Assembly (NCBI GenBank): GCA_947588805.1
Contig: CANPYR010000003.1
Span: 1 to 64,000, forward strand
DNA length: 64,000 nt
Reading direction: 5' to 3'
Origin: an uncultured Clostridia bacterium
GTDB taxonomy: Bacteria > Bacillota > Clostridia > Oscillospirales > Ruminococcaceae
Each line of letters begins with the position of its first letter. Within the stretch, counting starts at the first letter, position 1. The position numbers and the translations under genes are program-made. A model generated the notes under the pieces. The model ran no database searches. It was given only the letters and a program-made list of their open reading frames with translations, and was not told the origin of the DNA. Below, in pieces: positions 9,365 to 17,618 of the stretch.

Positions 9365-10324
9365 CTATTCCTCCGTTCCGACATTTGCTCCAACGCCGCC
9401 GTCCTCTCCCGCAGTCTCCTCCGATTCTCCCTGCTCGACCGGCTCTTCTCCCTGCACGCCGGGTTCTCCCTGCTCGGTCGGCTCAGTCTCGCCCTCGGGA
9501 GCGGGAACCTCGGCATCATCCGCGTTCTGCTGAGGAAGAACATGCGGCGGGATGATCTCCCCGACGGGCTCTCCCGGTTCGCCCGGAGCCGTCTCGGCTG
9601 CCTGTTCTCCCTGTTCGCCGTCGGCGTTTTCGGGATTTTCAGCGTTTTCGGGATTTTCGGTATCCGCTCCGGCGATAATAGCGTCGGGATCGAATTCAAG
9701 CCGGTCGGGATCGTATGTATTGGAAGCGTCCGCAAGTCGGATGCTTAAAGTCGCAGTAACGGTGGCTTTACCGCTGGTATCGTTCGCAGTGTTATCGACA
9801 TATGAGGAGATCGTCAGCGACTCGATAAGCGGCTCCTCCTGCTGGAGCATTCCGTTTATGTAGGTCAGCGTCTTCATGTCTATATCCGCGATAACCATAT
9901 TTATATCTCGCCCGTTTATCGTAAGGCTCTGGATGGTGCATATCGGGAAAAGCCTGTTCTCGAGCATCTCCATGACCTCTACGCGGTCGGGTATCGTTTT
10001 GTCAAACTGATCGTAGGAGTATCTCGAATACTCCTCCGCTACCTCGTCGTAATCCAAAAACGCGTTCTGGATTATTTCGAGCTGGCGCTTCATCTCCGAA
10101 AGCTCCGCTTCGGCTCTGTCTACCTTCTCAAGCCTCGCGGCTACGGCGTATTTTGAAAAAAGCCAGGAGCCTACTACTATAAGAAGCAGTATCGGTATCA
10201 GACGCGAGGGACTCGCAAGAGTCTTCTCTTTTATCATCAGATTCAGAGTACGCTTGGTCGGAACCTTCACCGGCTTCTTCTTTATAGGCTTCGTCTTTTT
10301 CTCCATGTTCTCAAGTTCGCTCAT
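9365..10324 (-). CDS. pilN: PilN-like protein with acidic PGE-rich tail
   Basis: 319 residues. A Lys-rich cytoplasmic N-terminus is followed by one membrane helix (about 40-60, RLIPILLLIVVGSWLFSKYA), a coiled coil (KVDRAEAELSEMKRQLEI) and the PilN/GspL-like periplasmic-type domain to about residue 215. The last 100 residues are low-complexity and very acidic, with repeated GEPGEP, NPENA and EQGE units and no Lys or Arg. Typical PilN is about 200 residues, so this tail is an extension. In a Gram-positive cell it would lie outside the membrane, possibly in the wall. It sits between pilM and pilO. Confidence 0.85.
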   Translation of the reverse strand: MSELENMEKKTKPIKKKPVKVPTKRTLNLMIKEKTLASPSRLIPILLLIVVGSWLFSKYAVAARLEKVDRAEAELSEMKRQLEIIQNAFLDYDEVAEEYSRYSYDQFDKTIPDRVEVMEMLENRLFPICTIQSLTINGRDINMVIADIDMKTLTYINGMLQQEEPLIESLTISSYVDNTANDTSGKATVTATLSIRLADASNTYDPDRLEFDPDAIIAGADTENPENAENPENADGEQGEQAAETAPGEPGEPVGEIIPPHVLPQQNADDAEVPAPEGETEPTEQGEPGVQGEEPVEQGESEETAGEDGGVGANVGTEE

Positions 10325-10337
10325 CTCCGCGCCCCCT

Positions 10338-11318
10338 TTACTGCTTCGCAGCGCCGATGGCGCTAAGAGCGGATTCGTAATCTCCGCTTCCGTCGGTCTC
10401 TATAAGCTCGCTGCAGTCAAGCACCGGTACGGATAATACGTCGCTCAATACGTCCCTGAGCGGCATTATCTTCGCGCCGCCGCCCGATAAATGTATATGC
10501 TCAAGCTCTAAATCGGGATTGTTGTATCGGAAGAAATATATCGCACGCTGGATTTCATTTGCTAAATTCTGGTAGACCTCCCGGCATGCAGGAAGATTCT
10601 GGCAGTCCTCATGATTTGCTTCACGGTAGGAAGCAGCTACGAACGGATCCACATGCAAAGCGTCGGCTATGATATCGTCAAGCATGCCCATACCGTATTC
10701 AACGGTGTGAGCGCTCTCATATCCGCCGCCGTTATACATATAAAGCCTTACGGCCGTATGTCCTAAATCAATAATGCAGTGGGAATGTCCTTCGGGAGTA
10801 CCGGAAAGGATATTGGTGTAGGCGATCTCGATCGGTATCGCGGTCTTAAGCTTGATACCGGCGCGTCTGAACATGTCCTTATAATCCTGAACTGTGGATT
10901 TTAAGCATGCCGCGATCATAATATCCATCTCTTTGGGTTCGCCCGAGTCGGGATCGTTTTTAACGTCTAAGACCGCATAGTCGTAGAAGTACTGATCCTT
11001 TTCGGTCGTAATAAAATCGCGGAACTCGTAGGGAAGATTGACCATAAGCTGCTCGTGAGTCATGACCGGACTTGAAACTCTGCGGCAGAAGCAGAGATCC
11101 TGCGGAAGGATCACCGCGGCATAGTCGAAACGGATCTTTTTCTTTTTGCAGGTAAGCTTTAAGAAATCGGCTAAGGCGTCATATGAAACTATCCTGCCTT
11201 CGCGAACGGAACCGAGAGGAAGCTGTTCGCAAATAACCTTTTTAACTCCCGACTTCGCCACAACAGCAATATGAACGGCGTGGGAACCTATTTCAAAACC
11301 GGCGATCTTAGTAGCCAT
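10338..11318 (-). CDS. pilM: Type IV pilus assembly ATPase-fold protein PilM
   Basis: 326 residues with an actin-like fold. Phosphate-1 motif GFEIGSHAVHIAVV is at the N-terminus, phosphate-2 IIDLGHTAVRLYMYNGG about residue 195, and the adenosine motif HLSGGGAKIMPLRD near the end. PilM is cytoplasmic, binds ATP and docks to the N-terminal tail of PilN, coupling the inner-membrane platform. It starts with GGAGGGTTTTTA before the ATG and is followed 13 bp later by pilN. Order pilD-pilM-pilN-pilO is compact. Confidence 0.92.
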   Translation of the reverse strand: MATKIAGFEIGSHAVHIAVVAKSGVKKVICEQLPLGSVREGRIVSYDALADFLKLTCKKKKIRFDYAAVILPQDLCFCRRVSSPVMTHEQLMVNLPYEFRDFITTEKDQYFYDYAVLDVKNDPDSGEPKEMDIMIAACLKSTVQDYKDMFRRAGIKLKTAIPIEIAYTNILSGTPEGHSHCIIDLGHTAVRLYMYNGGGYESAHTVEYGMGMLDDIIADALHVDPFVAASYREANHEDCQNLPACREVYQNLANEIQRAIYFFRYNNPDLELEHIHLSGGGAKIMPLRDVLSDVLSVPVLDCSELIETDGSGDYESALSAIGAAKQ

Positions 11319-11336
11319 TAAAAACCCTCCAAAGGA

Positions 11337-12137
11337 TCAGTGTTCACCGAGACCGAAAAGACCGGCATACCAATTAAGAAAAGGCTCGGAAACCATCAGA
11401 GTAATATATGCCGCCAAAACGAGAGTCGGGATAAATGGGAAAGCCTTCTGGGGGCCGATTTTCGCGAAATACGCAAAAAGAATACCGACCAAACAGGCAA
11501 TAATAATCAGAAAGAGCGTCTGCTTCCAGTCGAAGAAAAGAGCTAAGACCGCGATAAGCTTAATATCCGCGCCGCCTATGGTATCCTTCTTATAGACCTT
11601 ATCAAAAATAAGGCTGAGAATAAGAATCGAGCCGCCGAAGATAAGAGCGTTAAGTAAAGAGCGGACTAAAATCGAGAGTCTGTCTTCGCTGAAAGCTGCA
11701 AACAGAACGAAGAGGATCGCGGCGGCGACAGGAAGAGTATCCGGGACCTCGAAGGTATCGATATCCATAATCGCGGCGGCGATAAGAAGCGAAAAAAGTA
11801 TCCATAGCTCAAGAGTATAAGCAGAGATCCCGAAACGAAGAAGAATAGATACAAAAACCGCGCCGAACAAAAGCTCAGAAAAAAGATATCTGAAAGAGAG
11901 CTTAGAATGACAGTAGCGGCATTTAGCGCGTAAAAAGATAAAGGAAAAAACCGGGATGAGATCCAAAGGTCCGAGCTTATGTAAACAAACGGGGCAAAAA
12001 GAGCGGCCCCAGAAGCTTTTATTATCACGGGAGCGGCCGCAAAGACAGTTAGTCAGCGAGCCGACGCAGGCCCCGAGCATAAACGCAAAAAGGCAAAGCC
12101 CGACGGCGAAGACGGGTTGAAAGAAAAACAAAGACAT
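11337..12137 (-). CDS. pilD: Prepilin peptidase / N-methyltransferase
   Basis: 266 residues, polytopic aspartyl protease of the A24 family. It cleaves prepilin leaders after Gly and methylates the new N-terminus. The two catalytic aspartates lie in DIDTFEVPD and GGADIKL. The N-terminal methylase loop keeps the two CxxC pairs (CPVC and CRYC) that bind zinc. It is likely to process every prepilin in this cluster. Its start lies downstream of a highly structured 206-bp spacer that follows the last pilin gene, which may tune its expression relative to the pilin subunits. Confidence 0.95.
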   Translation of the reverse strand: MSLFFFQPVFAVGLCLFAFMLGACVGSLTNCLCGRSRDNKSFWGRSFCPVCLHKLGPLDLIPVFSFIFLRAKCRYCHSKLSFRYLFSELLFGAVFVSILLRFGISAYTLELWILFSLLIAAAIMDIDTFEVPDTLPVAAAILFVLFAAFSEDRLSILVRSLLNALIFGGSILILSLIFDKVYKKDTIGGADIKLIAVLALFFDWKQTLFLIIIACLVGILFAYFAKIGPQKAFPFIPTLVLAAYITLMVSEPFLNWYAGLFGLGEH

Positions 12138-12343
12138 AAATTCCCTCTTAGTAGTGAAAAAAAGTTCACAGCTCGGGCGTTAAAAATTTATGAGCTTAAA
12201 GCCCGAGGTCTGAGCTTTAGTCCCTCCCGGGCCGCGACCGGCAGTTTCGCACCCTTTCGGAAGCCGCCGGCGAGGGTGTAGACCCGGGAGGAAAAATTAT
12301 AATTTATAAAGCTTTAATTATGGATTTAAAAGGTAGGGTGTAA
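12138..12343 (-). promoter_or_regulatory. Structured leader/attenuator upstream of pilD
   Basis: On the minus strand CCTCCCGGG (12291-12283) pairs perfectly with CCCGGGAGG (12231-12223). Inside, CACCC/GGGTG (12278-12274 with 12254-12250) and CCGGCGG/CTGCCGG (12270-12264 with 12244-12238) interlock as a possible H-type pseudoknot. After it come alternatives that exclude each other: AAAGC/GCTTT, or CTCGGGC/GCCCGAG (12207-12201 with 12178-12172). It looks like a cis-acting RNA switch or attenuator between the pilin and its peptidase, but it matches no riboswitch class I can name. Confidence 0.5.
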
Positions 12344-12769
12344 TTATTTAAGTAATACATCAGACCACGAGTTAGTAATATTACCATCCTTATCAATTTC
12401 GACGGTAAGGCCATCACTAACACCCGCTGCGATCTTTGACTGAGCAGTAACTGATGAAGTTGTACCTGTTTGAGGAGTTCCACAGGATGTATTTTTTGCA
12501 GTCGCTGTATGGCTGGCAAGTGAAAGATTTCCTTTTGTATCCATTTTGAAATAATAGGTTACTCCATCAGTCTCATTTACATGATTAAGCAGATATTCAC
12601 CGTAAGCAAGTTCAGTTGCAGAACGAGCAGTGGCCGCGTCTGCGGTTTCTCTTGCTTTCTCTAACTGAGCCGAGAAAACAGGAATAGCTACACCAATTAA
12701 AATCGCCATAATAGCTATAACGATTAAAAGTTCAGCAAGTGTAAAGCCTTTTTTATTTAACTTTTTCAT
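12344..12769 (-). CDS. Type IV pilin, copy 1
   Basis: About 141 residues with the classic signal MKKLNKKGFTLAELLIVIA (Gly-1, Phe+1, Glu+5) and a pilin helix ending VFSAQLEKARETADAATARS. The TTG at 12778 in frame is too close to the AAGGAAG site, so the ATG at 12769 is preferred. Its first 55 residues are almost the same as in copy 2 (12834-13295), while the DNA there differs at many third positions and is more AT-rich. It is a candidate major pilin subunit. A hairpin at 12790-12841 separates it from copy 2. Confidence 0.92.
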   Translation of the reverse strand: MKKLNKKGFTLAELLIVIAIMAILIGVAIPVFSAQLEKARETADAATARSATELAYGEYLLNHVNETDGVTYYFKMDTKGNLSLASHTATAKNTSCGTPQTGTTSSVTAQSKIAAGVSDGLTVEIDKDGNITNSWSDVLLK

Positions 12770-12789
12770 ATAGAGCAAGCTTCCTTTCT

Positions 12790-12841
12790 AAAAATCATTT
12801 CAAGTAATTATAAAAATTTATAATGATTTTTTATTACGGTC
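12790..12841 (-). promoter_or_regulatory. Intercistronic hairpin between pilin copies 2 and 1
   Basis: AAAAATCATT (12790-12799) and AATGATTTTT (12832-12841) are perfect inverted repeats, with an inner TATAAATTTTTATA palindrome. On the minus strand the stem ends in a T-run. It spans the stop codon of copy 2 and could be a partial terminator or mRNA-stability element that sets the ratio of the two pilins. Confidence 0.55.
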
Positions 12842-13295
12842 CCGAAGGAGGATCGAGAAGTGCGTTGCTCCAGTTATTAGTTATGCTTCCATCTGCAGCT
12901 ACGGAAACTATTAAACCATCAGTTACTTTAGCAGCTTTTTTCGACTGAGCATTAACAGTACTCTCGCTAACTGTTGATTTTGCATTATTACAACTTGTAT
13001 CAGTTGTAGTGGAATGTCCTAAAATGCTAAGATTTCCTTTTGCATCCATTGCAAAATAATATGATACGGGTGTACCTGTCCCACCGCTTGTAGCTCCTTC
13101 TTTTGAATGATATAGAAGATACTCAGAATAAGCGAGCTCAGTTGCGGAACGAGCAGTAGCGGCGTCGGCGGTCTCCCTTGCTTTTTCAAGCTGTGCAGAA
13201 AATACAGGGATAGCCACCGCGATAAGTATAGCCATGATCGCGATAACGATCAGAAGCTCGGCGAGCGTAAAGCCCTTTTTGTTCATTTTCTTCAT
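12834..13295 (-). CDS. Type IV pilin, copy 2
   Basis: 153 residues, MKKMNKKGFTLAELLIVIA, Glu+5 present, with the same helix and following region as copy 1. The passenger differs, with a Gly/Ser/Thr-rich stretch and one Cys. AAAGGAAG lies about ten bases before the ATG. Copies 1 and 2 are tandem paralogues with a nearly invariant N-terminal assembly helix and divergent exposed parts, typical of pilins under selection for surface variation. Copy 2 has the more GC-rich codon use of the surrounding genes. Confidence 0.93.
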   Translation of the reverse strand: MKKMNKKGFTLAELLIVIAIMAILIAVAIPVFSAQLEKARETADAATARSATELAYSEYLLYHSKEGATSGGTGTPVSYYFAMDAKGNLSILGHSTTTDTSCNNAKSTVSESTVNAQSKKAAKVTDGLIVSVAADGSITNNWSNALLDPPSGP

Positions 13296-13657
13296 AAAGT
13301 AAAAACTTCCTTTCCGAAAAAGTAAAGTGAAGTATTTTACTTGACCGAAGCGCTAACGGCTTTAATCGCCCGCAAAAGAACAGTGCCGCGGGCTATGGGC
13401 GGGGGTGTAAGAAACATCTCAATCAACCGTTCCGGACATGCCGGTGACGAGTCGGCCGAGGTCCGTTAATCATGGTTAAAGGAATGAACCCGCGAATAGC
13501 CCTTGGAAGAGTTCCGTCCCGGCCGCCTTATCCCCGGCCGAAACTAAATAATTTTTCCGATATGGCATATCTCCAAAGCCTACGGGGACAGAGGGGATGA
13601 AGTTCCTCATGCCCCACGGCTTTTGGCGAACTATATAAGGTAGGCATTCTGCGAAGC
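13296..13657. other. 362-bp spacer between pilin genes
   Basis: No supportable gene. The minus strand can fold GCCCGC/GCGGGC and TCGGCCG/CGGCCGA stems, which suggests a structured leader for pilin copy 2. At 13344-13366 there is an imperfect inverted copy of the sequence at 14191-14212 (core CCGAA-N-CGCTAACG). A 71-codon open frame at 13476-13691 overlaps the upstream pilin, has no plausible homology and is not called. Confidence 0.5.
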
Positions 13658-14047
13658 TTATGTCGCGTAACTCGATAAAACGTTGCCCCATGTCGTAGAC
13701 GTTACCTCACCGTCCAACACGGTTATCTTTAAATCTTCAAGTCCGTCGGTTTGGCCTTTCAGTGGGATTCCCGACCTTGCGGTAGTATCGCCGACAAGAT
13801 AAACGTTCATGTTGTTATCGTTTACATATACTTCATATGTCAGCTCACCTGCTCTGTAATTTAACAGGTAATCAAATACGCACATTGATTCTGCGGATCG
13901 TAGGTTTCCCCTATCCACAGCCGCTCTTGCGTGTTCAAGCTGTGCAGAGAATGCCGGTATTGCGATAGCGACTAATATCGACATTATAGCGATTACGATC
14001 AGGAGTTCAGCTAATGTGAACCCCCCCCGTTTGTAAATCTTTGACAT
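13658..14047 (-). CDS. Type IV pilin, third copy (divergent)
   Basis: About 129 residues: MSKIYKRGGFTLAELLIVIA with Glu+5. The helix matches the other pilins (AIAIPAFSAQLEHARAAVD), but the passenger is different and has no serine/threonine-rich loop. The open frame extends to 14113. Of the two close ATGs, 14047 is eight bases from AAAGGAGG and 14053 only two, so 14047 is chosen. Long spacers on both sides (362 and about 765 bp) set it apart from the tight operon style nearby and suggest its own promoter. Confidence 0.9.
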   Translation of the reverse strand: MSKIYKRGGFTLAELLIVIAIMSILVAIAIPAFSAQLEHARAAVDRGNLRSAESMCVFDYLLNYRAGELTYEVYVNDNNMNVYLVGDTTARSGIPLKGQTDGLEDLKITVLDGEVTSTTWGNVLSSYAT

Positions 14048-14812
14048 ATTCATGTCCTCCTTTAGGGGAAAGTAAAATATTGTGTGTATGTATTTCAGAC
14101 TCCAAGGGTGCAAGGAGACTAAAACCGATTTGAGCCGGGGATCTTTCCCGCCTAAAAATGACAGATTGACATATCCTAATTTTTCCTTTGTTAATCACGT
14201 TAGCGGTTCGGTATGTTTTTCTGTCGTTTTGTTTTGTTAATATTAGATATATATGTTGAAAAAACTTTGGTTAATATGTATAGCGATTTTTTGCCGTTTT
14301 TTGACTAATTTCACCTATTTTTCCCCATTTTGGAGCTTTCTTTTTCTTCTGTATCATTTTTCTTCTCCCCGGCTATTAAATGAGAGCCGAACCTTCCCCG
14401 GGAGACGTTTGCCCGCCTTCCCGGGAAAGACCCAGCCCTTGTTGGTTCTTCGATTTTCAGGATGTTATAATTATGAATAAAAAATCTTAACCTCAAGGGG
14501 GGAAAATGATAAGGGCGAAAGGGAAGTAAGAGAGTTTTCAGGCCGCAAATGAAATAAATCGGCCTAAAAAAGTCGTTTTTAGAGGACGGAAAGGGAAAGT
14601 CAGTCAATGAAAAATACTCTCAGGGCTCTCTTCTTCCCGTTCGCCGGTACCGTGATGGCGCCATCAAGTCGCGTTGAGAGTTACTGCGGGTTGGGAAAGT
14701 ATGCTCGGGTAAAATAAAGAGGACGTCCCCCGGTTTTTTTGGGAGGAGACTGGGGGGAACTCGCTCTTTACTCTCTCAGGAGAATGATGGATTTAAAAGT
14801 CGGGCCATGCCG
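14048..14812. other. 765-bp gene-poor spacer with folded RNA potential
   Basis: No convincing gene on either strand. On the minus strand downstream of the minor pilin, the region 14590-14780 holds TTCCCCC/GGGGGA pairing and then ACTCTCA...TGAGAGT followed by ATTTTT, a terminator-like end enclosing a TGATGGCGCCATCA palindrome. Further on are an imperfect TTCCCGGGA/TCCCGGGGAA stem near 14390-14430 and AT-rich DNA (14220-14340) that may hold the promoter for the third pilin. No riboswitch class is recognised with confidence. Confidence 0.45.
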
Positions 14813-15295
14813 CTAATATTTCTTAGCAAGCCTTTCTTTCCAACTATTATACACTACTTCTCCGTTTTTGTCAATAACTATTATCAAAGAAATTTCCTGT
14901 AATTTTTTTGACCGCGCCTTTGCTTCAAGTCCCGAGCCGTTATTTCCTCCGTCGGAATATTTATCCTCGACCGGCATGGAAATTAGCGAAAAATCATTTC
15001 CTCCGTTATACGGCGCATGTCTTAGGATCTGACACAGCTCGTTGTTTCCGGTGAACATATACATTACCGCTTCGCCGCTCTGCCAGTGCGACAGCATATA
15101 TTCGGTATGAGCTTCGGTCTCGGCGTTTATAGATTCGAGTCGGTCCATCGCTCTGCGCTCCGTCTCGACAAAGTGCAGCCATACCGGTATCGCGATCGCG
15201 ATAACTATTGCGATCATTATTATTACCGCCGTAAGCTCAAATTTTGTAAAGCCTTTTCTGTCAAGTTTCATCTCTCGATCTCTTTTCTTTTTCAT
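14813..15295 (-). CDS. Minor pilin-like protein
   Basis: 160 residues. The signal is MKLDRKGFTKFELTAVIIMIA: Gly-1, Phe+1 and Glu+5 are present, although LAE is replaced by KFE. The rest has a pilin-like helix and a short acidic passenger with one Cys. The start at 15295 overlaps the pilC stop as ATGA, implying translational coupling. An internal ATG at 15271 would give a shorter leader and cannot be excluded. Being coupled to the platform gene suggests a minor pilin used in assembly rather than the filament subunit. Confidence 0.85.
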   Translation of the reverse strand: MKKKRDREMKLDRKGFTKFELTAVIIMIAIVIAIAIPVWLHFVETERRAMDRLESINAETEAHTEYMLSHWQSGEAVMYMFTGNNELCQILRHAPYNGGNDFSLISMPVEDKYSDGGNNGSGLEAKARSKKLQEISLIIVIDKNGEVVYNSWKERLAKKY

Positions 15296-16503
15296 CCGAT
15301 ACCGTTATACATATTGAACATCGGAAGGTATATAGCGATTACGATAAACCCGATAAAGATTCCGAGTCCCACGGTTATCATCGGCTCCAGCATTTGTAAA
15401 GCCTTCTGAGACGCGTTCATCGCTTCCTCGTCGTAGTAGCTCCCGATAGTAGACATAGTTTCTTCGAGCGAGCCTGATTCTTCGCCGACGGCAGTCATTT
15501 CCTTACACATATCCGGGAGGTACTGATTATCCCGAAGCACTTCCCCGAGACTTTTTCCGGATTCGATCTCAACGACGAGCTTTTCTATGGATTCGCCTAT
15601 CGCGCGGTTATCCATGACCTTTGAGGTTATGCTCAGAACTCTCGACATCGGAAGACCTGCTGTAAGAAGCGTAGAGAGCGTATTAGAAAACTGCGACGCG
15701 CCGTTCATGATACCGATTTTCCCTACGACCGGGATCTTAAGCTTGAATTTAGCGAGATTAAGTTCGCCGTTGGGTGTTTTAGCGTAGAGCTTATAAGCGA
15801 TTATGATAATCATTATCCCGACCAGCAGCACCGGCCAATATCCGACGAAGAAATCCGATACCGCCATAAGTATTCTTGTAGGAAGCGGAAGATCCTCGCC
15901 CATATTCCCGAACAGCGCCAGCATAGTAGGAACGAGCTTGACCATAACGATAGCCACGACCACGACCGCGAGCAGTATCAGGAAGATCGGGTAAGTGAGC
16001 GCGGAGCGGACCTTTTGTTTTACCTTATGCGCTTTTTCGTAATATGCGGTCAGTCTGTCGAAGCAGTTTTCAAGAGTTCCGGATTCTTCTCCCGCCCTGA
16101 CTGTTTCAATAAACGCGACCGGGATCTTCTTTCCGTTTTTCTGCAAGCTCGCCGCCAGGGAATACCCAGAATTTACGTCCGCGGAACACGCGGTAAGGAT
16201 CCTCTTCATTAACCTATCGTTAGATTGCTCGGCGATAAGCTCCACCACTCTTCCTATCGGGATACCCGCTCTAAGCATGATAGAAAACTGAGAAGCCGTG
16301 ACCGAAAGAGTCTTATCCGCTACCCAAAGCGGCTCGTTGATATCGATATGAGTCTTCGAGCCTTCCTTGACTTCGGAAATCTTTTCCACTATCGGGCAGG
16401 TCCTTTTTATCTGCTCCACAGCGTCGAATTCGCTGTACGCTTCAATTACCCCGCTTACCGGAGCGCCTTCGGCAGTTCTTGCCTTGTACTTGAATGTCGT
16501 CAT
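15292..16503 (-). CDS. pilC: Type IV pilus platform protein PilC
   Basis: 403 residues of the T2SSF/PilC family. Two homologous cytoplasmic T2SSF domains (about residues 70-190 and 270-390, each with an FRxG/AGIP-type helix pair) alternate with three membrane segments (about 170-190, 220-240 and 375-398). PilC is the inner-membrane platform on which PilB and PilT act. It follows pilT by 11 bp and overlaps the next gene by four bases. Length and order are normal for the family. Confidence 0.95.
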   Translation of the reverse strand: MTTFKYKARTAEGAPVSGVIEAYSEFDAVEQIKRTCPIVEKISEVKEGSKTHIDINEPLWVADKTLSVTASQFSIMLRAGIPIGRVVELIAEQSNDRLMKRILTACSADVNSGYSLAASLQKNGKKIPVAFIETVRAGEESGTLENCFDRLTAYYEKAHKVKQKVRSALTYPIFLILLAVVVVAIVMVKLVPTMLALFGNMGEDLPLPTRILMAVSDFFVGYWPVLLVGIMIIIIAYKLYAKTPNGELNLAKFKLKIPVVGKIGIMNGASQFSNTLSTLLTAGLPMSRVLSITSKVMDNRAIGESIEKLVVEIESGKSLGEVLRDNQYLPDMCKEMTAVGEESGSLEETMSTIGSYYDEEAMNASQKALQMLEPMITVGLGIFIGFIVIAIYLPMFNMYNGIG

Positions 16504-16514
16504 AAGACTTCACC

Positions 16515-17567
16515 TCAGAACATTGTATTCTTTTTAACGTAATCCTGATCTCTTGCGGCCCCTCTCGCCGTTTCCGCAGAGATGACCTTCTGTTTATAAA
16601 GCTGTATAAGCGCGTTGTCCATAGTTATCGAGCCCTCGGCTGCGGAAGTAGATATCGCGCTTACTATCTGCGGAGTCTTTCCCTCTCTTATCAAGTTTCT
16701 TATAGCCGGAGTAACTATCATAAGCTCCGCCGCGCACACTCTTCCTCCCGTCTTTTTCGTAAGAAGCTGCTGCGACAGCACCGCCATAAGCGTGGTCGAA
16801 AGCTGGAGTCTTATCTGTCTTTGTCTCCCCTCCGGGAAAACGTCTACCATTCTGTCAACCGATTCCGCAGCGGAATTCGTATGAAGCGTCGCAAAGACGA
16901 GATGTCCCGTTTCGGCGGCTGTTAGAGCTGTCTCGATGGTATTAAGATCTCTCATCTCTCCTATGAGTATAACGTCCGGGTCCTCGCGGAGTATCGCCCT
17001 AAGTCCCGACTCGTAGCTTTCGGTATCGGTCCCTATCTCCCTTTGATTTATCGTGCACTTGTCCGGGGTGTATATATACTCGATAGGATCCTCAAGAGTG
17101 ACGATATGGCTGTGATAGGTGTGATTTATCCTGTCAAGAAGCGCCGCTAAAGTCGTAGATTTACCGGAGCCGGTTTCGCCTGTTACCAAAACTATTCCTC
17201 TGTTAAGCGCCGGGAATTTCTGGACCGCCGGAGGAAGCCCGAGGTCGTCAAGATTCGGTATTCTCTCCGAAAGAATTCTTATCGCCGCGGAAACCGAGCC
17301 GCGCTGTCTGAACAAATTGATACGGCATCTTATCCCGCCGTCGAAGGTTATAGCAAGATCGAGCTCGCCGCATTTTTCAATGCTCTTATACTCGTCTCCC
17401 GCCATCTCCCTCGCATAGAATTCGCACTCGTAGTCGGTCATGACCTCGTTATCGAAATCCTGAAGCTCGCCGTCGACTCTTATCCTTATCGGAAGCCCTT
17501 TTACTATATGTATATCGGAGCTTCGTCTTGCCTTGGACTGCTGAATTACCGTAGTTAAATCTACCAT
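16515..17567 (-). CDS. pilT: Pilus retraction ATPase PilT
   Basis: 350 residues. Walker A GETGSGKSTT, the Asp box (TLEDPIEYIY), Walker B DVILIGEMRD and the His box (GHLVFATLHT) are all present in order, as in the GspE/PilT hexameric ATPase family. The GEMRD Walker B and 350-residue size favour PilT over PilB. PilT powers depolymerisation, so the pilus made here is probably retractile and could support twitching or surface pulling. It lies between pilB and pilC. Confidence 0.95.
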   Translation of the reverse strand: MVDLTTVIQQSKARRSSDIHIVKGLPIRIRVDGELQDFDNEVMTDYECEFYAREMAGDEYKSIEKCGELDLAITFDGGIRCRINLFRQRGSVSAAIRILSERIPNLDDLGLPPAVQKFPALNRGIVLVTGETGSGKSTTLAALLDRINHTYHSHIVTLEDPIEYIYTPDKCTINQREIGTDTESYESGLRAILREDPDVILIGEMRDLNTIETALTAAETGHLVFATLHTNSAAESVDRMVDVFPEGRQRQIRLQLSTTLMAVLSQQLLTKKTGGRVCAAELMIVTPAIRNLIREGKTPQIVSAISTSAAEGSITMDNALIQLYKQKVISAETARGAARDQDYVKKNTMF

Positions 17568-17618
17568 CGCTCTACTCCTATATCTATGATTATATATTAT
17601 AATGTATAAAAGCTATAA

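Noticed and set aside
13476..13691. 71-codon open frame between pilin copies
   Set aside because: It overlaps the end of a pilin gene, has no ribosome site at a sensible distance and no protein-like composition; the stretch looks like folded leader RNA.
14311..14607. 98-codon open frame in the 765-bp pilus spacer
   Set aside because: No ribosome site, unusual amino-acid mix and no family resemblance; more likely chance.
14590..14780. T-box or TPP riboswitch after the minor pilin gene
   Set aside because: Short CTGAGA-like strings occur, but the conserved order of elements and the downstream aminoacyl or thiamine genes are absent.
14041..14812. c-di-GMP-I riboswitch upstream of the third pilin
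   Set aside because: A GGGCAAAC string occurs near 14410 on the minus strand, but the matching GGGACGCAAAGCC and tetraloop-receptor parts are not there.
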